Positions 5,920 to 12,697 of a DNA stretch of 13,873 nucleotides are shown here, in pieces. The stretch is from an uncultured Oscillospiraceae bacterium. GTDB lineage: Bacteria > Bacillota > Clostridia > Oscillospirales > Acutalibacteraceae. Where the stretch lies: assembly GCA_900552285.1 (NCBI GenBank), contig URYV01000028.1, positions 1 through 13,873 of the forward strand, given 5' to 3'. Within the stretch, counting starts at the first letter, position 1. Each line of letters starts with the position of its first letter. Both the position numbers and the translations under genes were made by a program. Under the pieces are notes generated by a model. It did no database searches. It had not been told where the DNA came from and saw nothing but the letters and a program-made list of their open reading frames with translations.

Positions 5920-6930
5920 ATGAAAAAAGCTTATAAAATATTCGCACTTGTTCTTTCGGTTGTTATGATTGTATGCGCCCTTTCCTCCTGCTCGGGAAAA
6001 AGTGAAAATTCCGCGTCGGATGTTAAAAGTACCGACAAAACCTTAAAAATCGGAGTCATTCAGTATATGAGCCACCCTTCCCTTGACAACTGCTATCAGG
6101 GAATCAAAGAGGCGTTGGATGCGTCGGGTCTCAATTTTGAAATAGATTATCAGATCGGCTCCAGCGCGTCCGCCGATTCCGACTGCGCAAGCTTCGCAAA
6201 GAACATGGTCGCTTCTGAAGTTGACATGATTTTTGCCATTGCAACCCCTGCCGCAAAGGCCGCATACAGCGCTACCGACGATACCGACATTCCGGTCATC
6301 TTCTGCGCCGTAAACGATCCCGTCGCCGCAAAGCTTGTTCAGACTGCCGACGAGCCCGGAGACAAATGCACCGGAACCTCCGACGTTCTCGACCTTGAGG
6401 CTCAGGTCAACATGATAAAGGCAATGCAGTCCGATGTTAAGAAAATCGGTATTCTCTACACCTCTTCCGAAGACAATTCCATTGCAAACCTTGCAAGATT
6501 TAAGGAAATCTGCGACGCCAAGGGTATCGAGGTTGTTCCCTCCGCCGTTCAGAATGCTTCCGATATTCCCTCTGCCGCCGACGAGCTTGCTTCAAAGGTT
6601 GACTGCATCAACAACTTCACCGACAATAACGTTGTAAACAATCTTTCGGTTGTGCTTTCGGCTGCCGACAAATATAAGATTCCCGTATACGGTTCCGAGG
6701 AGGAGCAGGTTAAAAACGGCTGCCTCGCATCGGTTTCCATCGACTATGTCGCTCTCGGAAAGGTCACCGGTCAAATGGGCGTTGATGTTATCGGCGGCGA
6801 AGATATAACCAAAATGGCCGTGAAAACCATAACCGATGCCACTCCGATTGTCAACACCGATGTGCTTGAAACTCTCGGAATGACTCTTCCCGCAGATTAT
6901 ACAAACGCTCAGACAGTTAAGAGCAACTGA
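5920..6930 (+). CDS. trpX: ABC transporter substrate-binding lipoprotein, predicted tryptophan importer (TrpX type)
   Basis: 336 aa. The first 24 residues are a lipoprotein signal peptide: KK near the start, a hydrophobic core, and the lipobox LSSC with C24 as the lipidated residue, followed by a Ser/Asn-rich linker. The mature part, from TLKIGVIQYMSHPSLDNCYQGIKEAL on, is the ABC_sub_bind family (periplasmic-binding type I fold), with FAIATPAAKAAY, VIFCAVNDPVAAKLV and KKIGILYTSSEDNS as typical segments. The protein would sit on the outer face of the membrane and deliver substrate to the permease. The family alone does not fix the substrate; tryptophan is inferred from the T-box UGG specifier, the Trp-Trp leader peptide and the known trpXYZ arrangement. 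Translation is predicted to depend on release of the site at 5901-5910. Confidence 0.88.
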   Translation: MKKAYKIFALVLSVVMIVCALSSCSGKSENSASDVKSTDKTLKIGVIQYMSHPSLDNCYQGIKEALDASGLNFEIDYQIGSSASADSDCASFAKNMVASEVDMIFAIATPAAKAAYSATDDTDIPVIFCAVNDPVAAKLVQTADEPGDKCTGTSDVLDLEAQVNMIKAMQSDVKKIGILYTSSEDNSIANLARFKEICDAKGIEVVPSAVQNASDIPSAADELASKVDCINNFTDNNVVNNLSVVLSAADKYKIPVYGSEEEQVKNGCLASVSIDYVALGKVTGQMGVDVIGGEDITKMAVKTITDATPIVNTDVLETLGMTLPADYTNAQTVKSN

Positions 6931-6949
6931 TTTTTAAGGAGATTGCCGA

Positions 6950-7897
6950 ATGTTGTCGATTTTAAGCTCAGCAGAGGTTTTTATTTCAAGCGGACTTGTT
7001 TTTTCGCTTATTGCCATGGGATATTATATATCCTATCATATTCTTGATTTTCCCGATCTGACTGTGGAAGGAACCTTTCTTTCGGGAGCTGTCACCTTCG
7101 GACTGTGCTGTTATCACGGCATGAACCCCTGGATCGGACTTATCGGAGCCTTTGTTGTGGGGTGCTTTTTCGGATTCATAACCGGAATTCTCAACGTAAA
7201 ACTGAAAATTCGCCCGCTGCTTTGCGGAATACTTGTTTCGACAATGCTTATTACCGTCAATCTTATTGCCACGTCGGCCGGAATTGTGGGAGATTTTACG
7301 GGTCAGGAAAGCTCGTCCATCTCCTTCGGCCGCTCGGTTAAAACCCTTCACGACTATTTCTTCGGAAATCTGATTCCCTCTAAGGTCAGCGGCATTGCCG
7401 TTCGCGATCTTGTTATTTTCCTTGTCATTACCGTTGTTTTAAAGCTGCTGCTCGACCTTTATCTTAAAACCAAGAACGGACTTTTGCTCAGAGCTTCGGG
7501 AGACAATCAGCAATATGTCAAAATGCTTGCCAAGGACCCGGGCAGAAGCAAGGTTATCGGTCTTGCCGTGGGAAACGGTCTTGCGGCGATTTCGGGAGCT
7601 CTTTACACGCATATCAGCGGAAACGTCAGCCAAAGCATGGGAATAGGCACCATTGTTATCGGTCTTGCCTCGCTTATAATCGGTCTTTCCCTTTTCAAGG
7701 GCGTAAAGTTCTTAAAACCCACCACAAAGGTGATTTTCGGAGCGATAATTTATCAGGCATGTCTGACGGTTGCCCAAAAGCTCGGTGTTCCGAGCGCCTA
7801 TAACAAGCTGATTATGGCGCTGATATTCACACTTGCCCTTGTTTTAAGCGGCAAATTCGGAAAAAAAGGAGGTAATTCCCGTGTTGAAGTTAAATAA
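6950..7897 (+). CDS. trpY: ABC transporter permease, predicted tryptophan importer (TrpY type)
   Basis: 315 aa, an integral membrane protein with about eight hydrophobic segments, of the branched-chain amino-acid/ribose permease type (BPD_transp_2). It forms the channel of the importer, probably as a homodimer because only one permease gene is present. Visible: the early DFPDLTVEGTF segment (about 33-43), which is conserved in this subfamily, LKIRPLLCGILVSTMLITVNL (about 85-105) and the cytoplasmic coupling region with LLLRASGDNQQYVKMLAKD (about 178-196), which should contact the ATPase. AAGGAG at 6936-6941 precedes the ATG. The gene follows trpX by 19 bases and overlaps the ATPase gene by 17 bases. 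Confidence 0.88.
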   Translation: MLSILSSAEVFISSGLVFSLIAMGYYISYHILDFPDLTVEGTFLSGAVTFGLCCYHGMNPWIGLIGAFVVGCFFGFITGILNVKLKIRPLLCGILVSTMLITVNLIATSAGIVGDFTGQESSSISFGRSVKTLHDYFFGNLIPSKVSGIAVRDLVIFLVITVVLKLLLDLYLKTKNGLLLRASGDNQQYVKMLAKDPGRSKVIGLAVGNGLAAISGALYTHISGNVSQSMGIGTIVIGLASLIIGLSLFKGVKFLKPTTKVIFGAIIYQACLTVAQKLGVPSAYNKLIMALIFTLALVLSGKFGKKGGNSRVEVK

Positions 7898-8654
7898 TAT
7901 CAAAACGGTTTTTAACAAAGGCACGGTTGACGAAACCACCCTTTTTGACGGATTTAACCTGAATGTCGATAAAGGCGAATTTGTTTCGGTAATCGGCTCA
8001 AACGGCAGCGGAAAAACCACCATGCTTAACCTTATTTGCGGCTCGCTTTTTCCCGACGGCGGCAGCGTTGAATTCGACGGCAGGAATATAACCAAAATGC
8101 CCGAATACAAGCGTGCAAGATTTCTCGGCCGAGTTTTTCAGGACCCGAAGCTTGGAACCTGCGAGGGACTTACCATTCTTGAAAATATGTCCCTTGCCGA
8201 CAACAAGAACAAGGCCTATAATCTCCTCCCCGCCCTCAACAAACGGCGTTTCGATTATTACCGAACGCTGCTTGAGGAATGTGAACTGGGTCTTGAAAAC
8301 CGCATGAACGTTCCTGTGGGAAATTTAAGCGGCGGGCAGAGACAGGCGCTTGCCCTCGTCATTGCCAACATGACAAAAATCGACATGCTTATTCTTGACG
8401 AGCATACGGCGGCCCTTGACCCGAAATCCTCGGAGATAATAATGAAGCTTACCGATAAGTTTGTGAAAAAATCCGGAATTACAACCATGATGGTGACCCA
8501 CAATTTGCGATTTGCAATCGAATACGGTTCACGGCTTATTATGATGCACGAAGGACACTGCGTTCTTGATTTAAAGGGCGAGCAAAAACAAAATGCCTGC
8601 GTTGACGACATTTTGAAGCTTTTCAATGAAATAAGTATTGAATCAGGTAACTGA
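7881..8654 (+). CDS. trpZ: ABC transporter ATP-binding protein, predicted tryptophan importer (TrpZ type)
   Basis: 257 aa, the cytosolic ATPase that drives import. All ABC motifs are intact: Walker A GSNGSGKT (39-46), Q-loop Q87 in VFQDPK, signature LSGGQ (149-153), Walker B DMLILDE (168-174) and the switch histidine H207 in VTHNLR. Start GTG 7881 is supported by AAGGAGG (7867-7873) seven bases upstream; the gene begins inside the end of trpY (17-base overlap). The leader region shows no other promoter, so all three genes should respond together to the tRNA-Trp T-box. A terminator follows directly. Confidence 0.92.
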   Translation: MLKLNNIKTVFNKGTVDETTLFDGFNLNVDKGEFVSVIGSNGSGKTTMLNLICGSLFPDGGSVEFDGRNITKMPEYKRARFLGRVFQDPKLGTCEGLTILENMSLADNKNKAYNLLPALNKRRFDYYRTLLEECELGLENRMNVPVGNLSGGQRQALALVIANMTKIDMLILDEHTAALDPKSSEIIMKLTDKFVKKSGITTMMVTHNLRFAIEYGSRLIMMHEGHCVLDLKGEQKQNACVDDILKLFNEISIESGN

Positions 8655-8701
8655 AAAAATTCCGGAGTTCGGTTTTGCAGCCGAAAATCCGGGATTTTTT
8701 T
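8655..8701. terminator. Bidirectional terminator between trpZ and rmuC
   Basis: An A-run after the trpZ stop, arms TCCGGA..TTCGG and CCGAA..TCCGGGA around TTTTGCAG, then a T-run (8695-8701) that overlaps the rmuC stop on the other strand. It can serve both convergent genes. Confidence 0.82.
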
Positions 8702-9893
8702 ATTCCTCCGACGGTGATATTCCGAGAATTCCGTCGGCCTGAGCCGAATCGATAAGCTCGACCGACCTGAGATTTTTTTGAATAATGTCGTTGCGCTTTT
8801 GAGCGTCCTCGATTGTTGAGCCGGCCTCGTCGATTTTTTTCTTTGTTTTGGCAAGCAGCAGCTCAAATTTGTCATACTGTGTTCTGACCGCGCCGAGCAC
8901 CTTCCACACCTCAGAAGCCTTTTTGTCAAGAGCAATGGTCCTAAATCCCACGCGCAGCGTGTTTAAAAAGGCGGTTATGGTTGTGGGGCCGCAAATCATG
9001 ACGCGGTATTTATTCTGAATTTCCTCGCAAAGGCCGAGGCGGCGGAGAACCTCGGCGTAAAGACCTTCGGTGGCGAGAAACATAATGGCGAAATCGGTGG
9101 TTTTTGGAACGTCGATATAGAGGTCGGAAATGGTTTTTGCTTGATTTTTAACCGTTTGTTCAAGGGCTTTTGACGCAGCCTCCATGGCGGCTTTGTCGGC
9201 ATTTTCGGCGGCGTCGCATATTCTAATGTAGTCCTCTTGCGGGAATTTGGAGTCGATAGGCAGCCAAACAAATTTTCCTTCCTCGGTTCTCGAAGGAATT
9301 TTTACGGCAAATTCCACCCGCTTTGTGTCGTTTTTGGTGGAGACGTTGCATTCATACTGCTCTTTGGTGAGGGTTTGTTCAAGTATGTTGCCGAGCTGTA
9401 CCTCGGCCCATGTTCCGCGCGACTTCACATTTGTGAGCACTCTTTGCAAATCCCCGACGCTTCCCGCAAGCTTGTGCATTTCGCCGAGAGATTCGTGAAC
9501 GCTTTTAAGCTGTTCGCCAACCACCTTAAAGCTGCTGTCAAGGCGCTTTGAAAGGGTGTCTGTCAGCTTTTCATCAACGGTTAGCCGCATTTCCTCAAGC
9601 TTTTTTTCGTTGCTTTGCTGAAGCTTTGAAACATTTTCGGTCAGCGTAACATTCAGCTTATCGCTTTGTCTGACGTTCATTTGCTGCATTTCGCGGATGA
9701 GCTGATTCATATCCTTGAGGCTGTCGGCCGTTTCCTTGCGGTTTCTTTGAAATTCATCGGCCACATAGCCTTCCATGTGGCGGAAATTTTGCTCAAGACC
9801 GTCCGATTTTCCGCTTTTGCGGCTGCCTGCGAGAATGATTATTTCAAGAACAACAATTATTGCCGCAAGACAAAGTAAAATATAAAGCTCCAT
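8700..9893 (-). CDS. rmuC: DNA recombination protein RmuC
   Basis: 397 aa. RmuC limits recombination between inverted repeats in E. coli and carries a predicted nuclease domain of the restriction-endonuclease fold. Order: one N-terminal membrane helix (about 2-22), a long coiled coil (about 33-140, rich in Gln, Glu, Lys), then the RmuC domain. The domain shows the conserved RGTWAEVQLGNILEQ (159-173), VEFAVKIPSR (193-202) and WLPIDSKFPQEDY (210-222), which holds the D-x-K pair expected in the active site, and later VPKTTDFAIMFLATEGLYAEV. The length is normal and the gene complete. No strong ribosome binding site precedes the ATG. It is transcribed in the same direction as dnaK-dnaJ, but a hairpin at 9995-10022 lies in between, so it may have its own promoter in 9894-9994. 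Confidence 0.93.
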   Translation of the reverse strand: MELYILLCLAAIIVVLEIIILAGSRKSGKSDGLEQNFRHMEGYVADEFQRNRKETADSLKDMNQLIREMQQMNVRQSDKLNVTLTENVSKLQQSNEKKLEEMRLTVDEKLTDTLSKRLDSSFKVVGEQLKSVHESLGEMHKLAGSVGDLQRVLTNVKSRGTWAEVQLGNILEQTLTKEQYECNVSTKNDTKRVEFAVKIPSRTEEGKFVWLPIDSKFPQEDYIRICDAAENADKAAMEAASKALEQTVKNQAKTISDLYIDVPKTTDFAIMFLATEGLYAEVLRRLGLCEEIQNKYRVMICGPTTITAFLNTLRVGFRTIALDKKASEVWKVLGAVRTQYDKFELLLAKTKKKIDEAGSTIEDAQKRNDIIQKNLRSVELIDSAQADGILGISPSEE

Positions 9894-9994
9894 TTTTGTT
9901 ACCGTACTTTCATTTGATTTGAGAATATTTTATCACACGGCGGTGTTTTTGTAAACAGCATGAAAAAGCTAAGTCCCGAAAATGGTATAAAGAA

Positions 9995-10022
9995 ACGGAA
10001 GGCTTTTAATAAAACCTTCCGT
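9995..10022 (-). terminator. Probable terminator after dnaJ
   Basis: Arms ACGGAAGG-c-TTTT and AAAACCTTCCGT with a three-base loop give twelve pairs with one bulged base. Read on the - strand it is followed by TTTCTTTAT, a moderate U-rich tail. It lies 17 bases beyond the dnaJ stop. Confidence 0.65.
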
Positions 10023-10039
10023 GATTGTGCTCGGTAAAA

Positions 10040-11164
10040 TTATTTTTTAAATTTCCCGAAAAAAGATTTGCGCTTTTTATAGTTTTCGTCCGAAAGCGTC
10101 GCTCCGAATTCTTTAAGAGCGGACTTTTGTTTCGAATTCAGATTTCTCGGCACCTCAAGCACGATTCTGACATACTGATCGCCTCTGACCGAGGAATTTA
10201 TGCGGGTTATTCCCTTTCCGCGGAGCTTGAAAATGTCTCCGGGCTGCGTTCCCTCCGGGATATTATATTTAACGTTTCCGTCAAGGGTGGGAACGGTCAG
10301 CTCGTCGCCGAGAGCGGCTTGGGTAAAGGTTATGGGAAAATCACACCAAACGTCAAAGCCTCTGCGCTCGAAAATCGGATGGGGACGAACCGAAACGGTA
10401 ATACGAAGATCGCCGGCCGGGCCGCCGTTATCCCCCGCGTGTCCGCCGCCGCGAAGCACAAAGGTCTGACCGTCGTCGATACCGGCGGGAATTTTAATAT
10501 CCTCGCTTCTCGTGCGGCGAACCTTTCCCTTTCCTCCGCAGGAACGGCAGGGTTTTTCTATTATCTTACCGGTTCCTCGGCATTGGTCGCAAACTCTCTG
10601 AGACTGCATTACTCCGAAGGGGGTGCGCTGGCTTACGTTGATTTGTCCCGTGCCGTGGCAGCTCGGACAGGTTTTGGGCTGGGAGCCGGCCTGGGCGCCG
10701 CTTCCGCCGCAAGTGTCGCACTTCTCGATTCGTGTGACGTTTATGTTTTTCTTGCAGCCGAAGGCCGCCTCCTCAAAGGAAATGACCACGGTGGCACCGG
10801 CGTCCTCCCCTCTTCTCGGCGCATTGGGGTTGCGGGTTCGCGCGCCGCCGCCGAAAAAGCTGCTGAAAATATCACCGAGATCGCCGAAATCAACATTGTA
10901 TGAACCGCCGCCGTATCCGCCCGCACCGAAGTTGGGGTCGACACCTGCGTGTCCGAATTGGTCGTATTTAGCCTTTTTTTCGCTGTCGGACAGAACTTCG
11001 TAGGCTTCGTTGACCTCTTTAAACTTTTCCTCAGCAGTCTTATCACCCGGATTTAGGTCCGGGTGATATTTTTTGGCCTGCTGACGGTATGCTTTTTTAA
11101 TCTGATCCTCCGACGCGCTTCGGTCGACGCCGAGCACCTCGTAATAATCGCGTTTATCCGCCAA
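10040..11164 (-). CDS. dnaJ: Chaperone DnaJ (Hsp40)
   Basis: 374 aa, a complete type I DnaJ that loads clients onto DnaK and stimulates its ATPase. Order: J domain (about 4-70) with HPD at 34-36; Gly/Phe-rich region (about 75-108); the zinc domain with all four CxxCxGxG repeats, starting at C149, C166, C192 and C206; and C-terminal client-binding domains with the usual DLRITVSVRPHPIFERRG segment. The start is TTG, not ATG: GGAGTGA lies six bases upstream and the family start M-A-D/K-R-D-Y-Y-E-V-L-G begins there. It follows dnaK by 21 bases in the same direction, the standard heat-shock operon order. The upstream hrcA, grpE and first half of dnaK are not in the window. Confidence 0.97.
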   Translation of the reverse strand: MADKRDYYEVLGVDRSASEDQIKKAYRQQAKKYHPDLNPGDKTAEEKFKEVNEAYEVLSDSEKKAKYDQFGHAGVDPNFGAGGYGGGSYNVDFGDLGDIFSSFFGGGARTRNPNAPRRGEDAGATVVISFEEAAFGCKKNINVTRIEKCDTCGGSGAQAGSQPKTCPSCHGTGQINVSQRTPFGVMQSQRVCDQCRGTGKIIEKPCRSCGGKGKVRRTRSEDIKIPAGIDDGQTFVLRGGGHAGDNGGPAGDLRITVSVRPHPIFERRGFDVWCDFPITFTQAALGDELTVPTLDGNVKYNIPEGTQPGDIFKLRGKGITRINSSVRGDQYVRIVLEVPRNLNSKQKSALKEFGATLSDENYKKRKSFFGKFKK

Positions 11165-11185
11165 GTTTATTCACTCCAAAATCGG

Positions 11186-12481
11186 TTAGTTCTTTTTGTC
11201 GTCGTCGGCGTCCTTATAATCGGCCTCATAGACGTTGGAATCGCTGCCCTGAGCGCCTGTTGCTCCGTCGGCGGGATTTGCACCCTGTTGTGCTGCGGCG
11301 GCCTCCTGAGCGGCCTTGTAAACCTTTTCGGAAATCTTGTAAATTTCCTGCTGGAGAGCTTCGGACGCGGTCTTGATTTTCTCGATGTCGTCGCCCTTAA
11401 GAGCTTCCTTAGTTTCGTCGATTTTAGCCTGTACGGCGGATTTTTCGCTTTCGTCAAGCTTGTCGCCCATGTCGGTTATGGTCTTTTCGCACTGATAAAC
11501 CATCTGGTCGGCATTGTTTCTTACGTCAACGTCCTCACGACGCTTTTTGTCCTCGGCGGCATACTGCTCGGCTTCCTTAACTGCCTTGTCGATGTCGTCC
11601 TTGGACATATTGGTGCTGGAGGTTATGGTGATGTGCTGCTCCTTGCCTGTTCCCTTATCGGTGGCCGAAACGTTTACGATACCGTTGGCGTCGATGTCGA
11701 AGGTAACCTCAATCTGAGGAATTCCTCTGGGTGCGGGGGCAATTCCGTCGAGATGGAAAACGCCGAGGGTTTTGTTGTCCTTTGCAAATTCACGCTCACC
11801 CTGGAGAACATGAACCTCAACAGAGGTCTGTCCGTCGGCGGCGGTGGAGAAAATCTGACTCTTTTTGGTGGGGATGGTGGAGTTTCTTTCGATTACCTTG
11901 GTGTTGATTCCGCCCATGGTCTCGATACCGAGAGACAGCGGAGTAACGTCGAGCAAAAGAAGTCCCTTGACGTCTCCGCCGAGCACACCGGCCTGAAGTG
12001 CGGCGCCGACAGCAACGCACTCATCGGGATTTATACCCTTGAAGGGTTCTTTGCCGGTGAAATTCTTGATTGCCTCCTGAACGGCGGGAATACGGGTGGA
12101 ACCGCCCACGAGAAGCACCTTGTCAAGGTTTGAAGCCGAAAGGCCGGAGTCGGAAAGCGCCTGCTTTACGGGACCCATGGTGGCCTCCACAAGATCTGCG
12201 GTCAGTTCGTTGAATTTTGCACGGGTGAGGGTTGCCTCAAAATGCTTGGGGCCGTTGGCATCGGCGGTAATAAAGGGAAGGTTTATGTCGGTGGAGGTCA
12301 TGCCCGAAAGGTCAATCTTTGCCTTTTCGGCAGCCTCTTTAATACCCGCCTCGAAATCATCGAAATTAACTCCTTCGTTTACACGTGAACGATCTGTAAC
12401 AGTGAATACTTCCGGGCAAATGCCCTCGCATGTACCGCAAGCGATGCAATCCTCTTCAATCCAAACTCTTTTAATTGCCAT
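11186..12481 (-). CDS. dnaK: DnaK C-terminal part in a chimeric ORF with a ferredoxin N-terminus
   Basis: Of 431 codons, about 48-431 are DnaK (Hsp70), from EAAEKAKIDLSGMTSTDINLPF onwards. That is the end of the ATPase domain (subdomain IIB to the GGSTRIPAVQ and DECVAVGAALQAG segments), the linker DVKGLLLLDVTP (170-181), the substrate-binding beta domain, the helical lid and the acidic tail DADDDKK. The first ~240 residues of DnaK, with the nucleotide phosphate-binding loops, are missing and are replaced by the first ~50 residues of a ferredoxin. A working chaperone would not result. The DnaK part belongs to the same genome as dnaJ, 21 bases downstream. The join lies at 12326-12340. Confidence 0.9.
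   Translation of the reverse strand: MAIKRVWIEEDCIACGTCEGICPEVFTVTDRSRVNEGVNFDDFEAGIKEAAEKAKIDLSGMTSTDINLPFITADANGPKHFEATLTRAKFNELTADLVEATMGPVKQALSDSGLSASNLDKVLLVGGSTRIPAVQEAIKNFTGKEPFKGINPDECVAVGAALQAGVLGGDVKGLLLLDVTPLSLGIETMGGINTKVIERNSTIPTKKSQIFSTAADGQTSVEVHVLQGEREFAKDNKTLGVFHLDGIAPAPRGIPQIEVTFDIDANGIVNVSATDKGTGKEQHITITSSTNMSKDDIDKAVKEAEQYAAEDKKRREDVDVRNNADQMVYQCEKTITDMGDKLDESEKSAVQAKIDETKEALKGDDIEKIKTASEALQQEIYKISEKVYKAAQEAAAAQQGANPADGATGAQGSDSNVYEADYKDADDDKKN
12326..12481 (-). CDS. Ferredoxin N-terminus, truncated by chimeric join
   Basis: Codons 1-52 of the preceding ORF: MAIKRVWIEEDCIACGTCEG and onwards. The pattern C12-x2-C15-x2-C18 with C22-P is that of small [4Fe-4S] ferredoxins of the Desulfovibrio gigas type; the last ligand, in a distal (S)CP segment right after the KEAAE helix, is missing because the sequence switches to DnaK there. 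The codon use, the lack of a Shine-Dalgarno site and its place beside a P5C dehydrogenase suggest Bacteroidales. In an intact genome this would be a low-potential electron carrier of about 75 residues. Confidence 0.8.
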
Positions 12482-12697
12482 AATTTTATTCCTTTAAGAT
12501 GATTAATATGTTAATGTAACAAACAACTTTCGCGGATTGTTTTCGGGAGAGGTCTTTTAGATCATTGTATAGACCGTGAAATGAGCTTATCTTTGGTTGA
12601 TATATATTAACGTTTACACGCCACTGTTTTAAAATAAATTTGCTACGTTTACAGCAGAAAGTTTCATTGAATAACCATTTAAAAAATCTGAAGTATT
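12482..12697. other. Divergent intergenic region, Bacteroidales-like
   Basis: 216 bases between the ferredoxin start (-) and P5C dehydrogenase (+). AT-rich with no Shine-Dalgarno site before either start, as is usual in Bacteroidales. TAAATTTG at 12635-12642 fits the -7 box TAnnTTTG of these bacteria for the + strand gene; a -33 TTTG box at the right distance is not clear (only GTTTAC near 12612). No other structure was recognised. Confidence 0.45.
12635..12642 (+). promoter_or_regulatory. Candidate Bacteroidales -7 promoter box
   Basis: TAAATTTG matches TAnnTTTG exactly, 55 bases before ATG 12698. The partner -33 element is weak, so this is a tentative call. Confidence 0.35.

Noticed and set aside
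8258..8935. 225-codon frame on the - strand across the trpZ end and rmuC end
   Set aside because: It spans two real genes and a terminator in other frames and shows no recognisable domain.
10025..10903. 292-codon open frame on the + strand opposite dnaJ
   Set aside because: It is the antisense of the complete, motif-rich dnaJ gene, has no family resemblance, and its length follows from the base composition of dnaJ.
11063..12133. 356-codon Gly/Leu/Val-rich open frame on the + strand opposite dnaK
   Set aside because: Pure antisense of dnaK; the low-complexity hydrophobic composition is a mirror of dnaK codon use, and no ribosome binding site supports it.
11186..12481. A new iron-sulfur-sensing Hsp70 (ferredoxin-DnaK fusion)
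   Set aside because: The ferredoxin lacks its last ligand, the DnaK lacks most of the ATPase domain, and the flanking DNA changes organism type at the join.
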